Below the pieces are notes generated by a model. The model was not told where the DNA came from, did not search any database, and saw only the letters and a list, made by a program, of their open reading frames with translations. The position numbers and the translations under genes are program-made. A stretch of 64,000 nt of DNA. Source: Chroococcidiopsis sp. CCMEE 29 (GTDB lineage: Bacteria; Cyanobacteriota; Cyanobacteriia; Cyanobacteriales; Chroococcidiopsidaceae). Of the stretch, positions 54,833 through 64,000 are shown piece after piece. Each line of letters begins with the position of its first letter. The stretch's first letter is position 1. The stretch covers positions 3,770,501 to 3,834,500 of the forward strand of contig NZ_CP083761.1 of assembly GCF_023558375.1 (NCBI RefSeq). The letters run 5' to 3'.

Positions 54833-55169
54833 TATTTTCTGCTGACAGAAAGCTTGTCGGAAGGTTAAAACCACCCTTATTTATCTGGTAGATGAAAGCG
54901 AGTCAAGCGCTTTTAAGCCTCGTTTGAATCGGAATAAGCTATTGCACATTTAACTTGCATATTCTTAAACTAAAGGGATTAATTGTTCTCCCCCCTGCTA
55001 CTCCTGCTGTTCTAATGCCCACTGCGTGGAAACCCTGGGTTCCCTGCTTCCCCTACTAGGCAAATTAGATGTTTAACAGCCTAATTGTACCCATCAAAAT
55101 TATTGGCAGGGTAAACTGTTGAAACTAGCTTGTTAAAGTTAAGCCTCGCTCAGTTAAAAACAGTGTGAT
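54833..55169. other. 337-bp spacer before glyS
   Basis: No gene. It contains another CCCCCTGCTACTCCTGCTG-type repeat (about 54991-55055) and an AT-rich right end that should hold the glyS promoter. Confidence 0.4.
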
Positions 55170-57350
55170 ATGCCTATTTTCTTATTAGAAGTTGGTACAG
55201 AAGAACTACCTGCAAATTTTGTTGATGATGCAATTGAGCAGTGGCGATCGCGTCTTCCCCAAAGCCTCGCTGAAAACAGTCTCACAACTGAAGCAATTGA
55301 AGTTTACGGCACCCCCCGACGGCTAGCGGTGCTGATTCAAGGTTTACCAGCCCAGCAACCAGATCGAGAAGAAGAAATCAAAGGACCACCTGCACAGGCA
55401 GCATTCAAAGATGGCAAACCAACAAAGGCAGCTGAAGGATTTGCCCGAAAGCAGGGTGTCGAACTGGAAGCCTTGGAAATTCGCCCCACTGACAAAGGGG
55501 AATTTGTCTTTGTTCGACAAAGCATACCGGGTCGTCCAGTAGCTGAAATTCTCACTGAACTAGTGCCCCAGTGGATTTTAGGATTAGAAGGTAAGCGGCT
55601 GATGCACTGGGCAGACGGGGATATGAAGTTTCCCCGCCCGATTCGCTGGCTCGTAACTTTGTTGGATGAGGCGGTGCTACCAATTGAGTTAGTTAACGGT
55701 TCGGAAACGATTAAGAGCGATCGCATCTCTCAAGCTCATCGCATCTTGCATCCAGAACCCGTCACAATTCCCCAAGCAGCAGATTATGCTACTTGCATGC
55801 GCTCTGCCTTTGTAGAGGTTGATGCTGCTAAGCGCAAAGCTAAAATTCAAGAGCAAGTTCAAGCAAGTGCTCAACAGCTCGACGGTAGTGTAGCTATCTA
55901 TCCAGAGTTGCTGGAGGAAGTTACAAACCTTGTAGAATGGCCTTCAGCGGTTGTGGGGACATTTGATTCAGAGTTTTTGAGCTTGCCACCAGAAGTAAAT
56001 ATTACTGTGATGGCGACTCACCAGCGCTACTTCCCGGTCTTTAAAGGGGTTAGAGAGCAGACTTCTGCCAATCAGACTGAAGCTGTCAGCACCCTGCTAC
56101 CTAACTTCATTACAATTTCCAATGGCGATCCAGCTAAGTCAGACATAATTGCAGCTGGGAACGAACGGGTAATCCGTGCCCGGCTAGCCGACGGGAAGTT
56201 TTTCTATAAAACGGACTTAGCGAAGCCTTTGGAAAGCTATGTGTCTCAGCTGGAGAAAGTAACTTTCCAGGAAGACTTAGGCTCAGTTGCTGCCAAAGTA
56301 GAGCGAATAGGTAAGATTGCTGAGCAAGTTGAGCGACAACTGCAATTAGGGGAAGATGAGCGTCAAATCATTCAACGAGCAGCTTTGCTGTGTAAAGCCG
56401 ATCTTGTGACTCAGATGGTATATGAGTTTCCAGAATTGCAAGGAGTAATGGGGCAGAAGTACGCCTTAGCAAGTGGGGAATCAGAGGCGGTGGCAACGGC
56501 AATTTTTGAGCACTACTTGCCTCGTGGGGCGAGCGATCGCCTACCTCAAACCCTAGCTGGTCAAGTTGTCGGTATCGCTGACAGGCTAGACACGATCGTA
56601 AGTATCTTCGGGTTGGGAATGTTGCCGACAGGTTCTTCTGACCCCTTTGCCCTCCGCCGTGCTGCCAATGCTGTAATTAATATCACTTGGACAGCAGATT
56701 TACCGATTAATTTACACCAGTTATTGGAACAAATTGCCGCAGATTTTGTTGCTGCCCATTCTAAAACCAATTTAGAGGAACTATTACAACAGTTACGTGA
56801 ATTCTGCCTGCAACGCATTCGGAGTTTGCTGCAAGAAGACCGACTGATTGACTATGATTTGGTGAATGCAGTGCTGGGAGAAAATGACCCAGCGTATGGG
56901 CTACGGGTGCTAAAGGATTTATTGGATGTACGCGATCGCGCTTTGTTCCTGCAAACAATCCGTAATAACGGCACGTTGGATAAAATTTACGAAACCGTCA
57001 ACCGCTCAACTCGGCTAGCAGCCCAAGGAGATTTAGATACTACTCAACTGAACCCAGTTAATGTAGTACGTCCAGAGCTATTTCAAAAGCCATCAGAGCA
57101 AGCTTTTTACGATGCCTTAGTGCAACTGGTACCGCAAACTCAAGCAGCACAAGAGCAGCGTAATTACCAGCAGTTAGTGGACGCTTTAACTCAGATTTCC
57201 CCCACCGTAAGCAACTTCTTTGATGGAGCTGAAAGTGTTCTAGTAATGGATCCTGACCCAGAAATCAGGCGCAATCGGCTGAATTTGCTGGGATTGCTGC
57301 GTAACCATGCGCGTGTGCTGGCAGATTTTGGGGCAATCGTCAAAAGCTAG
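55170..57350 (+). CDS. glyS: Glycyl-tRNA synthetase beta subunit
   Basis: Subunit of the bacterial alpha2beta2 enzyme that binds tRNA-Gly. 726 residues, normal length. Conserved: [86 protein letters not shown] and the C-terminal anticodon-binding segment. glyQ is not in the window. Confidence 0.97.
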   Translation: MPIFLLEVGTEELPANFVDDAIEQWRSRLPQSLAENSLTTEAIEVYGTPRRLAVLIQGLPAQQPDREEEIKGPPAQAAFKDGKPTKAAEGFARKQGVELEALEIRPTDKGEFVFVRQSIPGRPVAEILTELVPQWILGLEGKRLMHWADGDMKFPRPIRWLVTLLDEAVLPIELVNGSETIKSDRISQAHRILHPEPVTIPQAADYATCMRSAFVEVDAAKRKAKIQEQVQASAQQLDGSVAIYPELLEEVTNLVEWPSAVVGTFDSEFLSLPPEVNITVMATHQRYFPVFKGVREQTSANQTEAVSTLLPNFITISNGDPAKSDIIAAGNERVIRARLADGKFFYKTDLAKPLESYVSQLEKVTFQEDLGSVAAKVERIGKIAEQVERQLQLGEDERQIIQRAALLCKADLVTQMVYEFPELQGVMGQKYALASGESEAVATAIFEHYLPRGASDRLPQTLAGQVVGIADRLDTIVSIFGLGMLPTGSSDPFALRRAANAVINITWTADLPINLHQLLEQIAADFVAAHSKTNLEELLQQLREFCLQRIRSLLQEDRLIDYDLVNAVLGENDPAYGLRVLKDLLDVRDRALFLQTIRNNGTLDKIYETVNRSTRLAAQGDLDTTQLNPVNVVRPELFQKPSEQAFYDALVQLVPQTQAAQEQRNYQQLVDALTQISPTVSNFFDGAESVLVMDPDPEIRRNRLNLLGLLRNHARVLADFGAIVKS

Positions 57351-57482
57351 ATAACCTTAGCGTAGAGTAATGATGTACAACTTTGCGTACCTCTGCATTT
57401 AAACAGCATCCTGAAATTGGCAAAGGTAGAGCCAGCCGGTACGATAAAGGATGCTTACCCAGGAACTTCTGCCACTCAATCT

Positions 57483-58883
57483 ATGCCCAATGCTTATGTC
57501 TTCGGATTAGGAAAATCCGGTATTGCCGCTGCGCGACTATTAAAACAGGAAGGTTGGGAGGTGACGGTGAGCGATCGCTCCTCCTCCGAACCACTCCGTC
57601 AACAGCAACAGGAACTACAGCGCGAGCAAATTACAGTTCATCTGGCTCATTCCCCTAAGCTGGAAGGCTCAGATTTACCTCAATTGATTGTCGTCAGTCC
57701 TGGGGTGCCTTGGGATGCACCCGTATTAGTCCAAGCTAGAAAGTTGGGCATTGAGACAATTGGTGAAATGGAACTGGCTTGGCGACATCTCCAATCTTTT
57801 CCTTGGGTGGGAATCACTGGCACAAATGGCAAAACAACCACCACTGCCCTAATCGCCGCCATCTTTCAAACAGCAGGATTCCACGCCCCCGCTTGTGGCA
57901 ATATCGGCTATGCCGCCTGCGACTTAGCTCTAGAAGTTTTGGGTAAATCCAAAATCCAAAATCCAAAATCTAAAATCCAAAATTCTACACCTGACTGGGT
58001 AATTGCTGAACTTAGCAGCTATCAGATAGAGTCTTCACCCTCCATTGCTCCACGGATTGGAGTTTGGACAACTTTTACACCCGATCACCTTAACCGTCAC
58101 CGGACTTTAGAGCGCTACTACGATATCAAAGCCCATCTACTGCAACAGTCTGAACAGCAAGTAATCAATGGAGATGATGCTTTTCTTCGTCACAGGGGCG
58201 TTAATTATTGGTCTGATGCTTGTTGGACGAGTGTGAAAGGTAAAACTCATCTAATTGGCAACCCAAATCTGGGAACTTACATTGAGGATGGCTGGGTAGT
58301 GTCTCAGAATGAGCTGATTGTCAAGGTATCTGCCTTGCGCATGGTGGGGAAACACAATCAGCAAAATCTACTAATGGCAGTAGCAGCAGCTCGTTTAGCT
58401 GGCATTGAGAAGCAGGCGATCGCTCAAGCCATTGCCAACTTCCCCGGTGTTCCCCATCGTTTGGAACACATTTGTACCTGGCAAGGAATTGACTTTATCA
58501 ACGACAGCAAAGCTACCAACTACGATGCTGCTCAAGTTGGGTTAGCCTCAGTTAATAGCCCAGTAATTCTGATTGCTGGGGGTGAAGCTAAAGCTGGAGA
58601 AGACAGCACTTGGTTGCAAACCATTCAAGCCAAAGCAGCAGTTGTATTACTCATTGGTGATGCAGCAGCAGCCTTTGCTCAGCGATTGAAGCAGGTCGGC
58701 TATTCTAGCTACGAGATTGTGGAAACAATGGAGCGAGCCGTATCTAGAGCAGCGGAATTAGCCAAACAGGATCGAACTCGTGTTGTCTTGCTATCTCCTG
58801 CCTGTGCTAGTTTCGACCAATACCAAAACTTTGAGCAACGAGGCGATCATTTCCGGCAACTCTGCCAGGAACTGCTGTCCTAG
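57483..58883 (+). CDS. murD: UDP-N-acetylmuramoyl-L-alanine--D-glutamate ligase
   Basis: Adds D-Glu to the peptidoglycan precursor. 466 residues from ATG 57483 ([10 protein letters not shown]); an upstream in-frame ATG adds 22 residues. Motifs: [30 protein letters not shown] (ATP), [31 protein letters not shown]. Residues about 154-168 ([15 protein letters not shown]) are encoded by AAATCCAA heptads inserted between the Gly-Asn-Ile-Gly loop and the next conserved strand. The stop overlaps the convergent M28 gene by 4 bp. Confidence 0.96.
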   Translation: MPNAYVFGLGKSGIAAARLLKQEGWEVTVSDRSSSEPLRQQQQELQREQITVHLAHSPKLEGSDLPQLIVVSPGVPWDAPVLVQARKLGIETIGEMELAWRHLQSFPWVGITGTNGKTTTTALIAAIFQTAGFHAPACGNIGYAACDLALEVLGKSKIQNPKSKIQNSTPDWVIAELSSYQIESSPSIAPRIGVWTTFTPDHLNRHRTLERYYDIKAHLLQQSEQQVINGDDAFLRHRGVNYWSDACWTSVKGKTHLIGNPNLGTYIEDGWVVSQNELIVKVSALRMVGKHNQQNLLMAVAAARLAGIEKQAIAQAIANFPGVPHRLEHICTWQGIDFINDSKATNYDAAQVGLASVNSPVILIAGGEAKAGEDSTWLQTIQAKAAVVLLIGDAAAAFAQRLKQVGYSSYEIVETMERAVSRAAELAKQDRTRVVLLSPACASFDQYQNFEQRGDHFRQLCQELLS

Positions 58884-59926
58884 ATAGGTGAGGAAGTTGA
58901 TGGCTCTGTTTCCAAGCGCTCGCTACTCTCCAACAATCTAGTAGTAGCGTTGACCACGATTTGAGCAGCTCCAGTGAAAAATGGTTGATCTAGAGTTGAT
59001 GGTGTATCACTCGGCTGATGGTAGTGGGGTGTACGCAAATTCGCTGTATCGGTCAATAGCACTGCACCAACTCCGCTGTACCAAAATGGCGCATGATCGC
59101 TGCGGAGGGTGTCTGGAATCAGCATTCCTTTGAGGGGAACTGGCAGTGTTAAGACTGGTGGCAGATTTTCTTGACCAGACTGTTGAAAGGCATTTAGCAG
59201 TGGTAAATGCTCCATATCGCCTACTACTGCTAGAAAGTCCCCTCGGTCAGTAGGTGGGGTAATGGGCAACCCAGCTGGATATTTCTGGCAACCTACTGTG
59301 TAGCAAGCAAAGCCGACCATATCCATAACAATCACACCGCGCAGATTCTCTAAGTGTGCTGCGTTTGCCACAAAAGCTCTACTGCCATGCAGTCCTACTT
59401 CCTCCTGATCAAACAAGGCTAACTGTAAAGTTCGCGGTGTGGGGCGTGAACCGAAAAGACGGGCAACTTCCAAAACTACAGCAACCCCGCTGGCATTGTC
59501 ATCAGCACCCGCTGAGGTGGGAACAGTGTCATAGTGTGCAGCCACAAGGATTGAGCCCGCTGCCGGATCGGTACCTTGTCGTTGGGCAAAGATATTGACA
59601 CCGCCTTCGAATGGTTGCAATCCGGGTGTCCAGCCTAATTTCTGGAGGGATTTTGTTAGGTAAGTTCGGGTGTGATCGCGCTCAGGTTCGGTATATCGTC
59701 TAAAGTTCAAAGCCTTAACGTGCCCGAACATCTGTTCGGGTGAAACGTCCGGGGTGTTGATAGGTTGCTCAGCTGCCACCACGTTGGTGCTAGTCTCTGA
59801 CTTACTTTCTGCAACTGGCGAAGAAGGCAGCTGAAATAATTCCCTACCACTAACTACCGCGATCGCTGTCACCAGGATTAACAGCACCGCCCAAATCCAG
59901 CTCCCGATCTTTGTTTTTGAAATCAC
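58880..59926 (-). CDS. M28-family metallopeptidase (aminopeptidase-like)
   Basis: 348 residues from a GTG. An N-terminal membrane anchor (about 8-25), then a zinc-peptidase domain: [22 protein letters not shown] (first zinc ligands), [19 protein letters not shown] (catalytic Glu), [15 protein letters not shown] and [18 protein letters not shown]. It probably works outside the cytoplasmic membrane. Confidence 0.93.
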   Translation of the reverse strand: MISKTKIGSWIWAVLLILVTAIAVVSGRELFQLPSSPVAESKSETSTNVVAAEQPINTPDVSPEQMFGHVKALNFRRYTEPERDHTRTYLTKSLQKLGWTPGLQPFEGGVNIFAQRQGTDPAAGSILVAAHYDTVPTSAGADDNASGVAVVLEVARLFGSRPTPRTLQLALFDQEEVGLHGSRAFVANAAHLENLRGVIVMDMVGFACYTVGCQKYPAGLPITPPTDRGDFLAVVGDMEHLPLLNAFQQSGQENLPPVLTLPVPLKGMLIPDTLRSDHAPFWYSGVGAVLLTDTANLRTPHYHQPSDTPSTLDQPFFTGAAQIVVNATTRLLESSERLETEPSTSSPI

Positions 59927-60194
59927 TGATTGCTCTCCGCCCTAGTGCTAACCGCACGTCTCTAACCCTAGAATAACGACTAGTGTTTAGTTAGAGGGTT
60001 TCAATTTTCAGCAAGTAATGCCACTAACTGGGTAAAGTTTGACAGCTTGTCTTTTGACAGGGGCAACAAAATTAACTTAAAGTTCCAGACGCAAAAAGAA
60101 AGCATCTCCCTGGAAACATCTGCTGTTTATAGCAAGGTAAATCAGTTGGAATTAGGACGAAATAGCAGGCATCACTTGGGGAAAGCTGGGTAGT

Positions 60195-61421
60195 ATGCTG
60201 GATTTGTTTCTCATTATGACCCTGGGCTTCCTGGGAAGTTTCGGTCACTGCGTCGGGATGTGTGGTCCCCTCACCGTGGCGTTTTCACTATCCCATCAGC
60301 AGAAAACTCCCAAATGGCAGCAGCAGTTGTATTTTCACACCCTACTAAATCTGGGACGCATAGTGAGCTATGCCTTAGTTGGTGCTGGGATTGGAGCGCT
60401 GGGTTCTGTTTTACTTGCCAGTGGACAAATGGCAGGAATTGGCAGCGATTTACGCCGATGGATGGCAATTTTCACTGGTGTCTTGCTGGTTTGGTTTGGG
60501 CTGAGGCAAATAAAACCCGACTTTCTACCCCGTCTTCCAGTCCTACACCCACTTATCCAGGGCAGTTGGCACAATCGCCTAAGTGCCGGAATGATGAAAC
60601 TATCTCTGCAATCTAGATGGTGGACACCAGCTAGCTTAGGACTAATTTGGGGTCTGATTCCTTGCGGTTTTTTATATGCTGCCCAAATTAAGGCAGCTGA
60701 AACCGGCAACCTCTGGAGGGGGGCAGCAACGATGCTAGCATTTGGGTTGGGAACGTTGCCAACTATGTTGGGTGTGGGTGTGTCTACATCCTTGGTAAGT
60801 GCTGAAAAACGTAGCCAATTGTTTCGGTTGGGCGGCTGGATTACCGTCACCATTGGGGTACTAACGCTGCTGCGGACTGGGGACACTATGGTAGATTACA
60901 CCGGTCATGCCGCGTTGATCTGCTTGATGCTGGCACTGATTGCGCGTCCCGTCAGCCGCTTTTGGTCTTCACCACTGCGTTACCGCCGCGCCTTGGGAGT
61001 AGGAGCCTTCGTGCTGGCTTTGGCTCACACTGCCCACATGCTAGAACACACGCTGAACTGGAACTTCAGTGCTCTGGATTTTATGCTGCCAGTGCATCAG
61101 CTGGGCATGGGAGCAGGTGTCTTGGCATTGGGATTAATGACTCCAGCTGCTCTCACCAGTTTTGACCGAATACAAAGTTACTTGGGGAAGCGCTGGCGAC
61201 AGATTCATCTGCTGAGCATTCCAGCCGTGATTTTGAGTGTAATTCATTCTGTGCTGGTTGGTTCCCATTACCTCGGTGGGTTGGAATGGACTGAGAGTAA
61301 CAAGCTTTGGACACTGCTACTGGGATTCATGATGCTCCTGGTTTTGCTGGTGCGATCGCGCTCCTTTTGGTCAATATTATCCCTGGAGAAGTTCTATGTC
61401 CCACCTACTCAGCCTCGGTAA
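60195..61421 (+). CDS. TauE/SafE-type exporter fused to ferric-reductase-like membrane domain
   Basis: 408 residues, almost entirely membrane-spanning. The N-terminal half (about 1-225) is TauE/SafE-like with GFLGSFGHCVGMCGPLTVAF and the matching GLIWGLIPCGFLYAA; the CxxxC and Pro-Cys are typical of this copper/sulfite-linked subgroup. The C-terminal half (about 245-400) has LALAHTAHMLEH, HQLGMGAGVLALGLMTPAALTS and HLLSIPAVILSVIHSVLVG, paired His patterns as in ferric-reductase/YedZ haem proteins. A broken periplasmic gene starts inside its 3' end. Confidence 0.82.
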   Translation: MLDLFLIMTLGFLGSFGHCVGMCGPLTVAFSLSHQQKTPKWQQQLYFHTLLNLGRIVSYALVGAGIGALGSVLLASGQMAGIGSDLRRWMAIFTGVLLVWFGLRQIKPDFLPRLPVLHPLIQGSWHNRLSAGMMKLSLQSRWWTPASLGLIWGLIPCGFLYAAQIKAAETGNLWRGAATMLAFGLGTLPTMLGVGVSTSLVSAEKRSQLFRLGGWITVTIGVLTLLRTGDTMVDYTGHAALICLMLALIARPVSRFWSSPLRYRRALGVGAFVLALAHTAHMLEHTLNWNFSALDFMLPVHQLGMGAGVLALGLMTPAALTSFDRIQSYLGKRWRQIHLLSIPAVILSVIHSVLVGSHYLGGLEWTESNKLWTLLLGFMMLLVLLVRSRSFWSILSLEKFYVPPTQPR

Positions 61422-61569
61422 AGCTAACAAAAGGTTGTTATTACTGTCCTTACTAGTTGTAACCGCAGCAACTATTTCACCAGTTGCTGCTCACAAAGTT
61501 TAAATAGCAGAAGATCTGGGCGATACCTTCACAGCGAACCCGATTGATAATCCTCAAGCTGGGAAATGA
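61396..61569 (+). pseudogene. Broken periplasmic protein gene, internal stop
   Basis: An ATG with GGAGAAG five bases upstream starts inside the exporter gene. The frame gives a signal peptide (LLLLSLLVVTAATISPVAAH) and stops at 61501-61503, then continues in the same frame as IAEDLGDTFTANPIDNPQAGK to a second stop at 61567-61569. The segment resembles the start of secreted proteins that follow TauE/SafE-like genes in other cyanobacteria (recalled, not checked). The rest of the gene is gone. Confidence 0.65.
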
Positions 61570-61695
61570 GCATTGCTCTAGATCGTGATGACTCATAGAG
61601 GGAAAATGAGAAGCAAAAATAAATGAGATGATTTACACACAGGTGTGATCGCAACATCTCCAGCAAACACCGAAATTATATGGGTTGAGAAAATT

Positions 61696-61881
61696 ATGAG
61701 TGACTCTAACTTAACAGATGCCTTGGACTGGACACCTGAAGCAAAGGCGAAGCTGAAGAATATCCCCTTTTTTGTCCGTACTCAGGCAAAAGCCCGAATT
61801 GAGCAGCTAGCGCGTGCAGCTGGGCAGGAAATTGTGACGGTGGAACTGGTGGAGCAGGCACGGTTGGAGTTTGGGCAGTGA
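61696..61881 (+). CDS. PCP_red-domain mini-protein
   Basis: 61 residues. The sequence [27 protein letters not shown], then [22 protein letters not shown], is the PCP_red domain usually at the C-terminus of the light-independent protochlorophyllide reductase B subunit. Here it stands alone, as in many cyanobacteria and plants. I start at ATG 61696; the longer frame from 61645 is upstream spacer. Function of the free form is unclear. Confidence 0.88.
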   Translation: MSDSNLTDALDWTPEAKAKLKNIPFFVRTQAKARIEQLARAAGQEIVTVELVEQARLEFGQ

Positions 61882-62166
61882 ACCTAAATTTTTTCGCATA
61901 CCTAATAGCTGCAACTCCTCCCTTCCCCGTTAGGGTGAGTTTGAGATATAGTTTAAATTTTCTGTCAATTTTGCTACTTTTCTGTTTGATGTTTGCAAAA
62001 TTGAAGTATGCAACATCGCTGATTAGCTGATTTACCAAATGTTGTAGTAACCACAGCAGGTGTTTTGCTCTTTACGTGTAGTTCACCAGCAATATTAGAG
62101 CAAATTGGTAAATCAACAATTTCAAAACTGCTTTAAAAAATCTTTAAAAAATAAGGAGGTCCCACC

Positions 62167-62844
62167 ATGGCTAAAGTTGCGCAGCAAATGGTGGAGCAAG
62201 CCGGAATTGGCGTGAAAGAACTCCTAGACAAGCTGGTTCGAGCAGCGTCGGCAGAGTTCACTACCTACTACTACTACACGATCCTGCGAGTCAACGCTAT
62301 TGGCTTAGAGGGCGAAGGACTCAAGGAGATTATCGAGGATGCCAGGCTAGAGGATCGCAATCACTTCGAGGCGTTGATTCCCCGGATTTACGAATTAGGC
62401 GGCGAGATCCCGCGAGACATTCGTGACTTCGCCAATATGGCTGCTTGTCCTGATGCCTATTTACCGGATCGGGGTCAAGGCAGTGAAAGCAGCTCGCCAC
62501 GAGTTGGCTTTACGAGCGGAGGAGTTGAGGAGGAGAAGGAAGCAATCTCAGAGGTTAAGCAAGGAATCGAGCGAGGTGATATCCGACCATTACTACAGGT
62601 GTTAGTCGAGGCTGAGCGCTGCGCGATCCGAGTCTATACCGACATCTGCAACATGACTTTCGGCAAGGATCACCGTACCTATGAGCTGTCTCTAGCTATC
62701 CTTAACGAGGAAATAGAGCACGAAGCCTGGTTTAGTGAGTTTCTGGGTGAGGGACCTTCGGGGCACTTCCGCCGAGGTGCGCCAGGTGAGTCACCTTACA
62801 CCTCCCGTTTCTTGATAGTACCTACTAGCCACAACGGCAAGTGA
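62167..62844 (+). CDS. Dps-like ferritin (DPSL type) with an internal insertion
   Basis: 225 residues. The four-helix bundle has [16 protein letters not shown] (Glu30), [24 protein letters not shown] (Glu62, His66), [24 protein letters not shown] (Glu150, Cys152) and [13 protein letters not shown] (Glu181/182, His185), so the dimetal site looks intact; DPSL proteins have cysteines near this site. Residues about 101-138 ([12 protein letters not shown]... to ERGD) appear to be an insertion between helices. The start has a strong AAGGAGG seven bases upstream. Confidence 0.85.
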   Translation: MAKVAQQMVEQAGIGVKELLDKLVRAASAEFTTYYYYTILRVNAIGLEGEGLKEIIEDARLEDRNHFEALIPRIYELGGEIPRDIRDFANMAACPDAYLPDRGQGSESSSPRVGFTSGGVEEEKEAISEVKQGIERGDIRPLLQVLVEAERCAIRVYTDICNMTFGKDHRTYELSLAILNEEIEHEAWFSEFLGEGPSGHFRRGAPGESPYTSRFLIVPTSHNGK

Positions 62845-62918
62845 GTCAAACAATTTTAGATTTTGGATTTTGGATTTCAATCTACAAATAATAGTTCATG
62901 GTTAATAGTTGAAGTGTA

Positions 62919-62970
62919 AAGGAGGAAGTATGAAGCGGAAATTCAGCCTTCATCCTTCCTCCTTCTTGTT
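62919..62970 (+). repeat. Inverted repeat with embedded ribosome-binding-like sequence
   Basis: AAGGAGGAAGTATGAAG and its complement (16 of 17 match) enclose a short loop around GGAAATTCAG. It mimics a strong Shine-Dalgarno plus ATG, but the downstream frame is made of heptad repeats, so I do not call a gene. It lies between the Dps-like gene and the Rieske gene. Confidence 0.7.
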
Positions 62971-63107
62971 AGTGCTACCGTTTTGGGTTAGTCAGGCTAC
63001 AAATAGTTACTCAGCAAGTGCCTTGCAGCACCAGTTTATCAATCCAAAATCTAAAATCCAAAATTGGTAAGCGTGCCTGAGTAAGCATGGCAAAGGAGTA
63101 AGAGGCA

Positions 63108-63473
63108 GTGCAGTATGTAACACTAGCAAAGGTAAAGGAGGTCTTGCCAGGACAGACAAAGGCGGTGCAAGTGGGACAATGTACCATTCTGCTTGTGAAT
63201 GACCAAGGGGAATTCTATGCCCTACAGAGTCTGTGCGGACACCAGAACTTGCCGCTAGTAGGGGGCAAGGTTTGGCGGGGTATGCTGGACTGTCCCTGGC
63301 ATCACTTTCAATATGACGTCCGCACTGGAGAGAACCTTTATCCTAAACAAGTCTATCCGCTAAATGCTCTCCCCAACCTACGCCAGCAGATTAAGCCTTT
63401 GTGTACCTATCCAGTGCGAGTAGTCAATGAGAAGGTGCAGGTAGGAATACCGGAAAGCTGTAAGCCAGAGTAA
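63108..63473 (+). CDS. Rieske [2Fe-2S] ferredoxin-like protein
   Basis: 121 residues from a GTG preceded by AAGGAG. Cluster ligands CGHQN (about 43-47) and CPWHHFQYD (about 62-70) match the C-x-H...C-x2-H Rieske pattern. A short soluble ferredoxin of the NirD/bphA3 type; the redox partner is not visible nearby. Confidence 0.92.
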   Translation: MQYVTLAKVKEVLPGQTKAVQVGQCTILLVNDQGEFYALQSLCGHQNLPLVGGKVWRGMLDCPWHHFQYDVRTGENLYPKQVYPLNALPNLRQQIKPLCTYPVRVVNEKVQVGIPESCKPE

Positions 63474-63536
63474 AAAATAGTTGGTGGTTGGTAGGCAAGG
63501 TCATTTCATCAGAGATGGCGTAGAGAGGCACATAAT

Positions 63537-64000
63537 ATGGATGCCAAAGAACTCTTGAGGCGATATGCAGCAGGAGAAAGAGATTTTCATACTGTAGATC
63601 TAAGTAGAGCACAATTGCATGAAGTAGACCTCAACGGGGCAATTCTGAAGAAGGCAATTTTGTTTGAAGCAGACTTGAGTAGGGCAAACTTAGTCGGTGC
63701 AGATTTGAATGGAGTAATCCTGAAGCAAGCTAATCTGAATGGCGCACGTCTGAATGGCGCGCACCTGCTTGGAGCCGATCTATATGAGGCAAATCTAACT
63801 AACGCCGACTTGAGTGGGGTAAACCTGTGGAGAGCAACCTTAAGGAAAGCGATCGCTTGTGAAATCAACTTGAACCGGGCAAATTTGGATGAAGCAAACC
63901 TGAGTGCAGCTAACCTAAGCGGGGCAAACCTAAGTGGGGCAAAGCTGAGTGGGGCAAATTTAAGTGAGACAAATTTGACGGCGGCAAACCTTTGTAAGGC
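63537..64000 (+). CDS. Pentapeptide-repeat protein, 3' end outside window
   Basis: Open from ATG 63537 to the window edge (154 codons). After a short N-terminus (MDAKELLRRYAAGERDF) nearly all residues fit the A(D/N)LXX repeat (ADLSRANLVGADLNG, ANLSGANLSGAKLSGANL), which folds as a right-handed quadrilateral beta helix. Such proteins are common in cyanobacteria; specific roles are mostly unknown, though some bind gyrase. Confidence 0.92.
   Translation, partial: MDAKELLRRYAAGERDFHTVDLSRAQLHEVDLNGAILKKAILFEADLSRANLVGADLNGVILKQANLNGARLNGAHLLGADLYEANLTNADLSGVNLWRATLRKAIACEINLNRANLDEANLSAANLSGANLSGAKLSGANLSETNLTAANLCK

Noticed and set aside
60368-60886. 172-residue minus-strand ORF inside the TauE-type gene
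   Set aside because: Antisense shadow of a conserved membrane protein.
62930-63070. 46-residue ORF with a strong Shine-Dalgarno
   Set aside because: The Shine-Dalgarno and ATG are part of a 17-bp inverted repeat, and the C-terminal half is AATCCAAA heptad repeat.

Overview
The window comes from a cyanobacterial chromosome. GCGATCGC (HIP1) octamers recur throughout. The genes include Ycf54, a GGPP synthase, a PCP_red-domain protein, a Tll0287-like haem protein, DUF3727 and DUF4168 proteins and a natFGH-bgtA amino-acid transporter. Coding is dense, operons are short, and single housekeeping genes are separated by spacers full of cyanobacterial short repeats (CCCCTAA, AAAATCC and GGGGAGCAG types). 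I cannot name the species.

Layout. 1-2 kb (minus strand): a DUF1963 protein cut by the window edge, preceded by a secreted HNH-type nuclease gene that looks frameshifted at a C6 tract. 2.1-5.4 kb: a subtilisin-like (S8) protease gene caught between two 1019-bp IS630-type elements in inverted orientation; one cut off the last codons of the protease and the other sits 15 bp before its start codon. 5.9-8.7 kb: a TPR membrane protein, a secreted proline-rich protein, argB and aroK. 8.9-10.5 kb: an ArsB/NhaD-type permease destroyed by an IS1-family element with an apparent deletion. 10.6-15.5 kb: ilvD, a membrane protein, tRNA-Arg(TCT), an HTH protein with a tandem 27-bp repeat, a remnant of a sulfite-oxidase-type enzyme, and cutA. 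15.6-19.8 kb: a PhnD-like lipoprotein, a haem-c/HAMP membrane sensor and a caspase-like protease. 20.3-26.5 kb: a small conserved-looking ORF, pdxJ and ycf54 flanked by small inverted-repeat elements, a PAP2-like protein, crtE, folD, a lipoprotein, a Nudix hydrolase and a methyltransferase.

26.5-37.5 kb: ilvE, mutS, a 67-aa ORF with a strong terminator, a GNAT protein overlapping ruvX, a DUF3727 protein, mltG, a YqeG phosphatase, proB and a fused MshEN-like/multi-TM protein. 37.7-43.2 kb (minus strand): the natF-natG-natH/bgtA amino-acid ABC transporter, with a VapBC toxin-antitoxin pair between natH and bgtA. 43.4-51.1 kb: a GNAT gene head-to-head with a histone-deacetylase-like gene, cobL, cobH, a 2H phosphodiesterase-like protein, holA, a DUF4168 protein, ureE and ureF. 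51.1-64 kb: LivG/LivM-type transporter genes, a VOC protein, a response regulator, glyS, murD, an M28 peptidase, a TauE/SafE-ferric-reductase fusion followed by a broken periplasmic gene, a PCP_red mini-protein, a Dps-like ferritin with an insertion, a Rieske protein and a pentapeptide-repeat protein running off the end.

Themes. Genome decay by mobile elements is unusually readable here: the pre-insertion protease can be rebuilt exactly, and at least three gene remnants are visible. Short repeats have entered coding sequence in mutS and murD and form the 3' ends of aroK and cobH. Nitrogen metabolism recurs (nat transporter, LivGM, ureEF, argB, proB, ilvD, ilvE). No CRISPR array, prophage or large biosynthetic cluster is visible. 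The best candidates for something new are the HNH nuclease/DUF1963 pair, the two-repeat caspase-like protein, the MshEN-membrane fusion and the Dps-like protein with an insertion.
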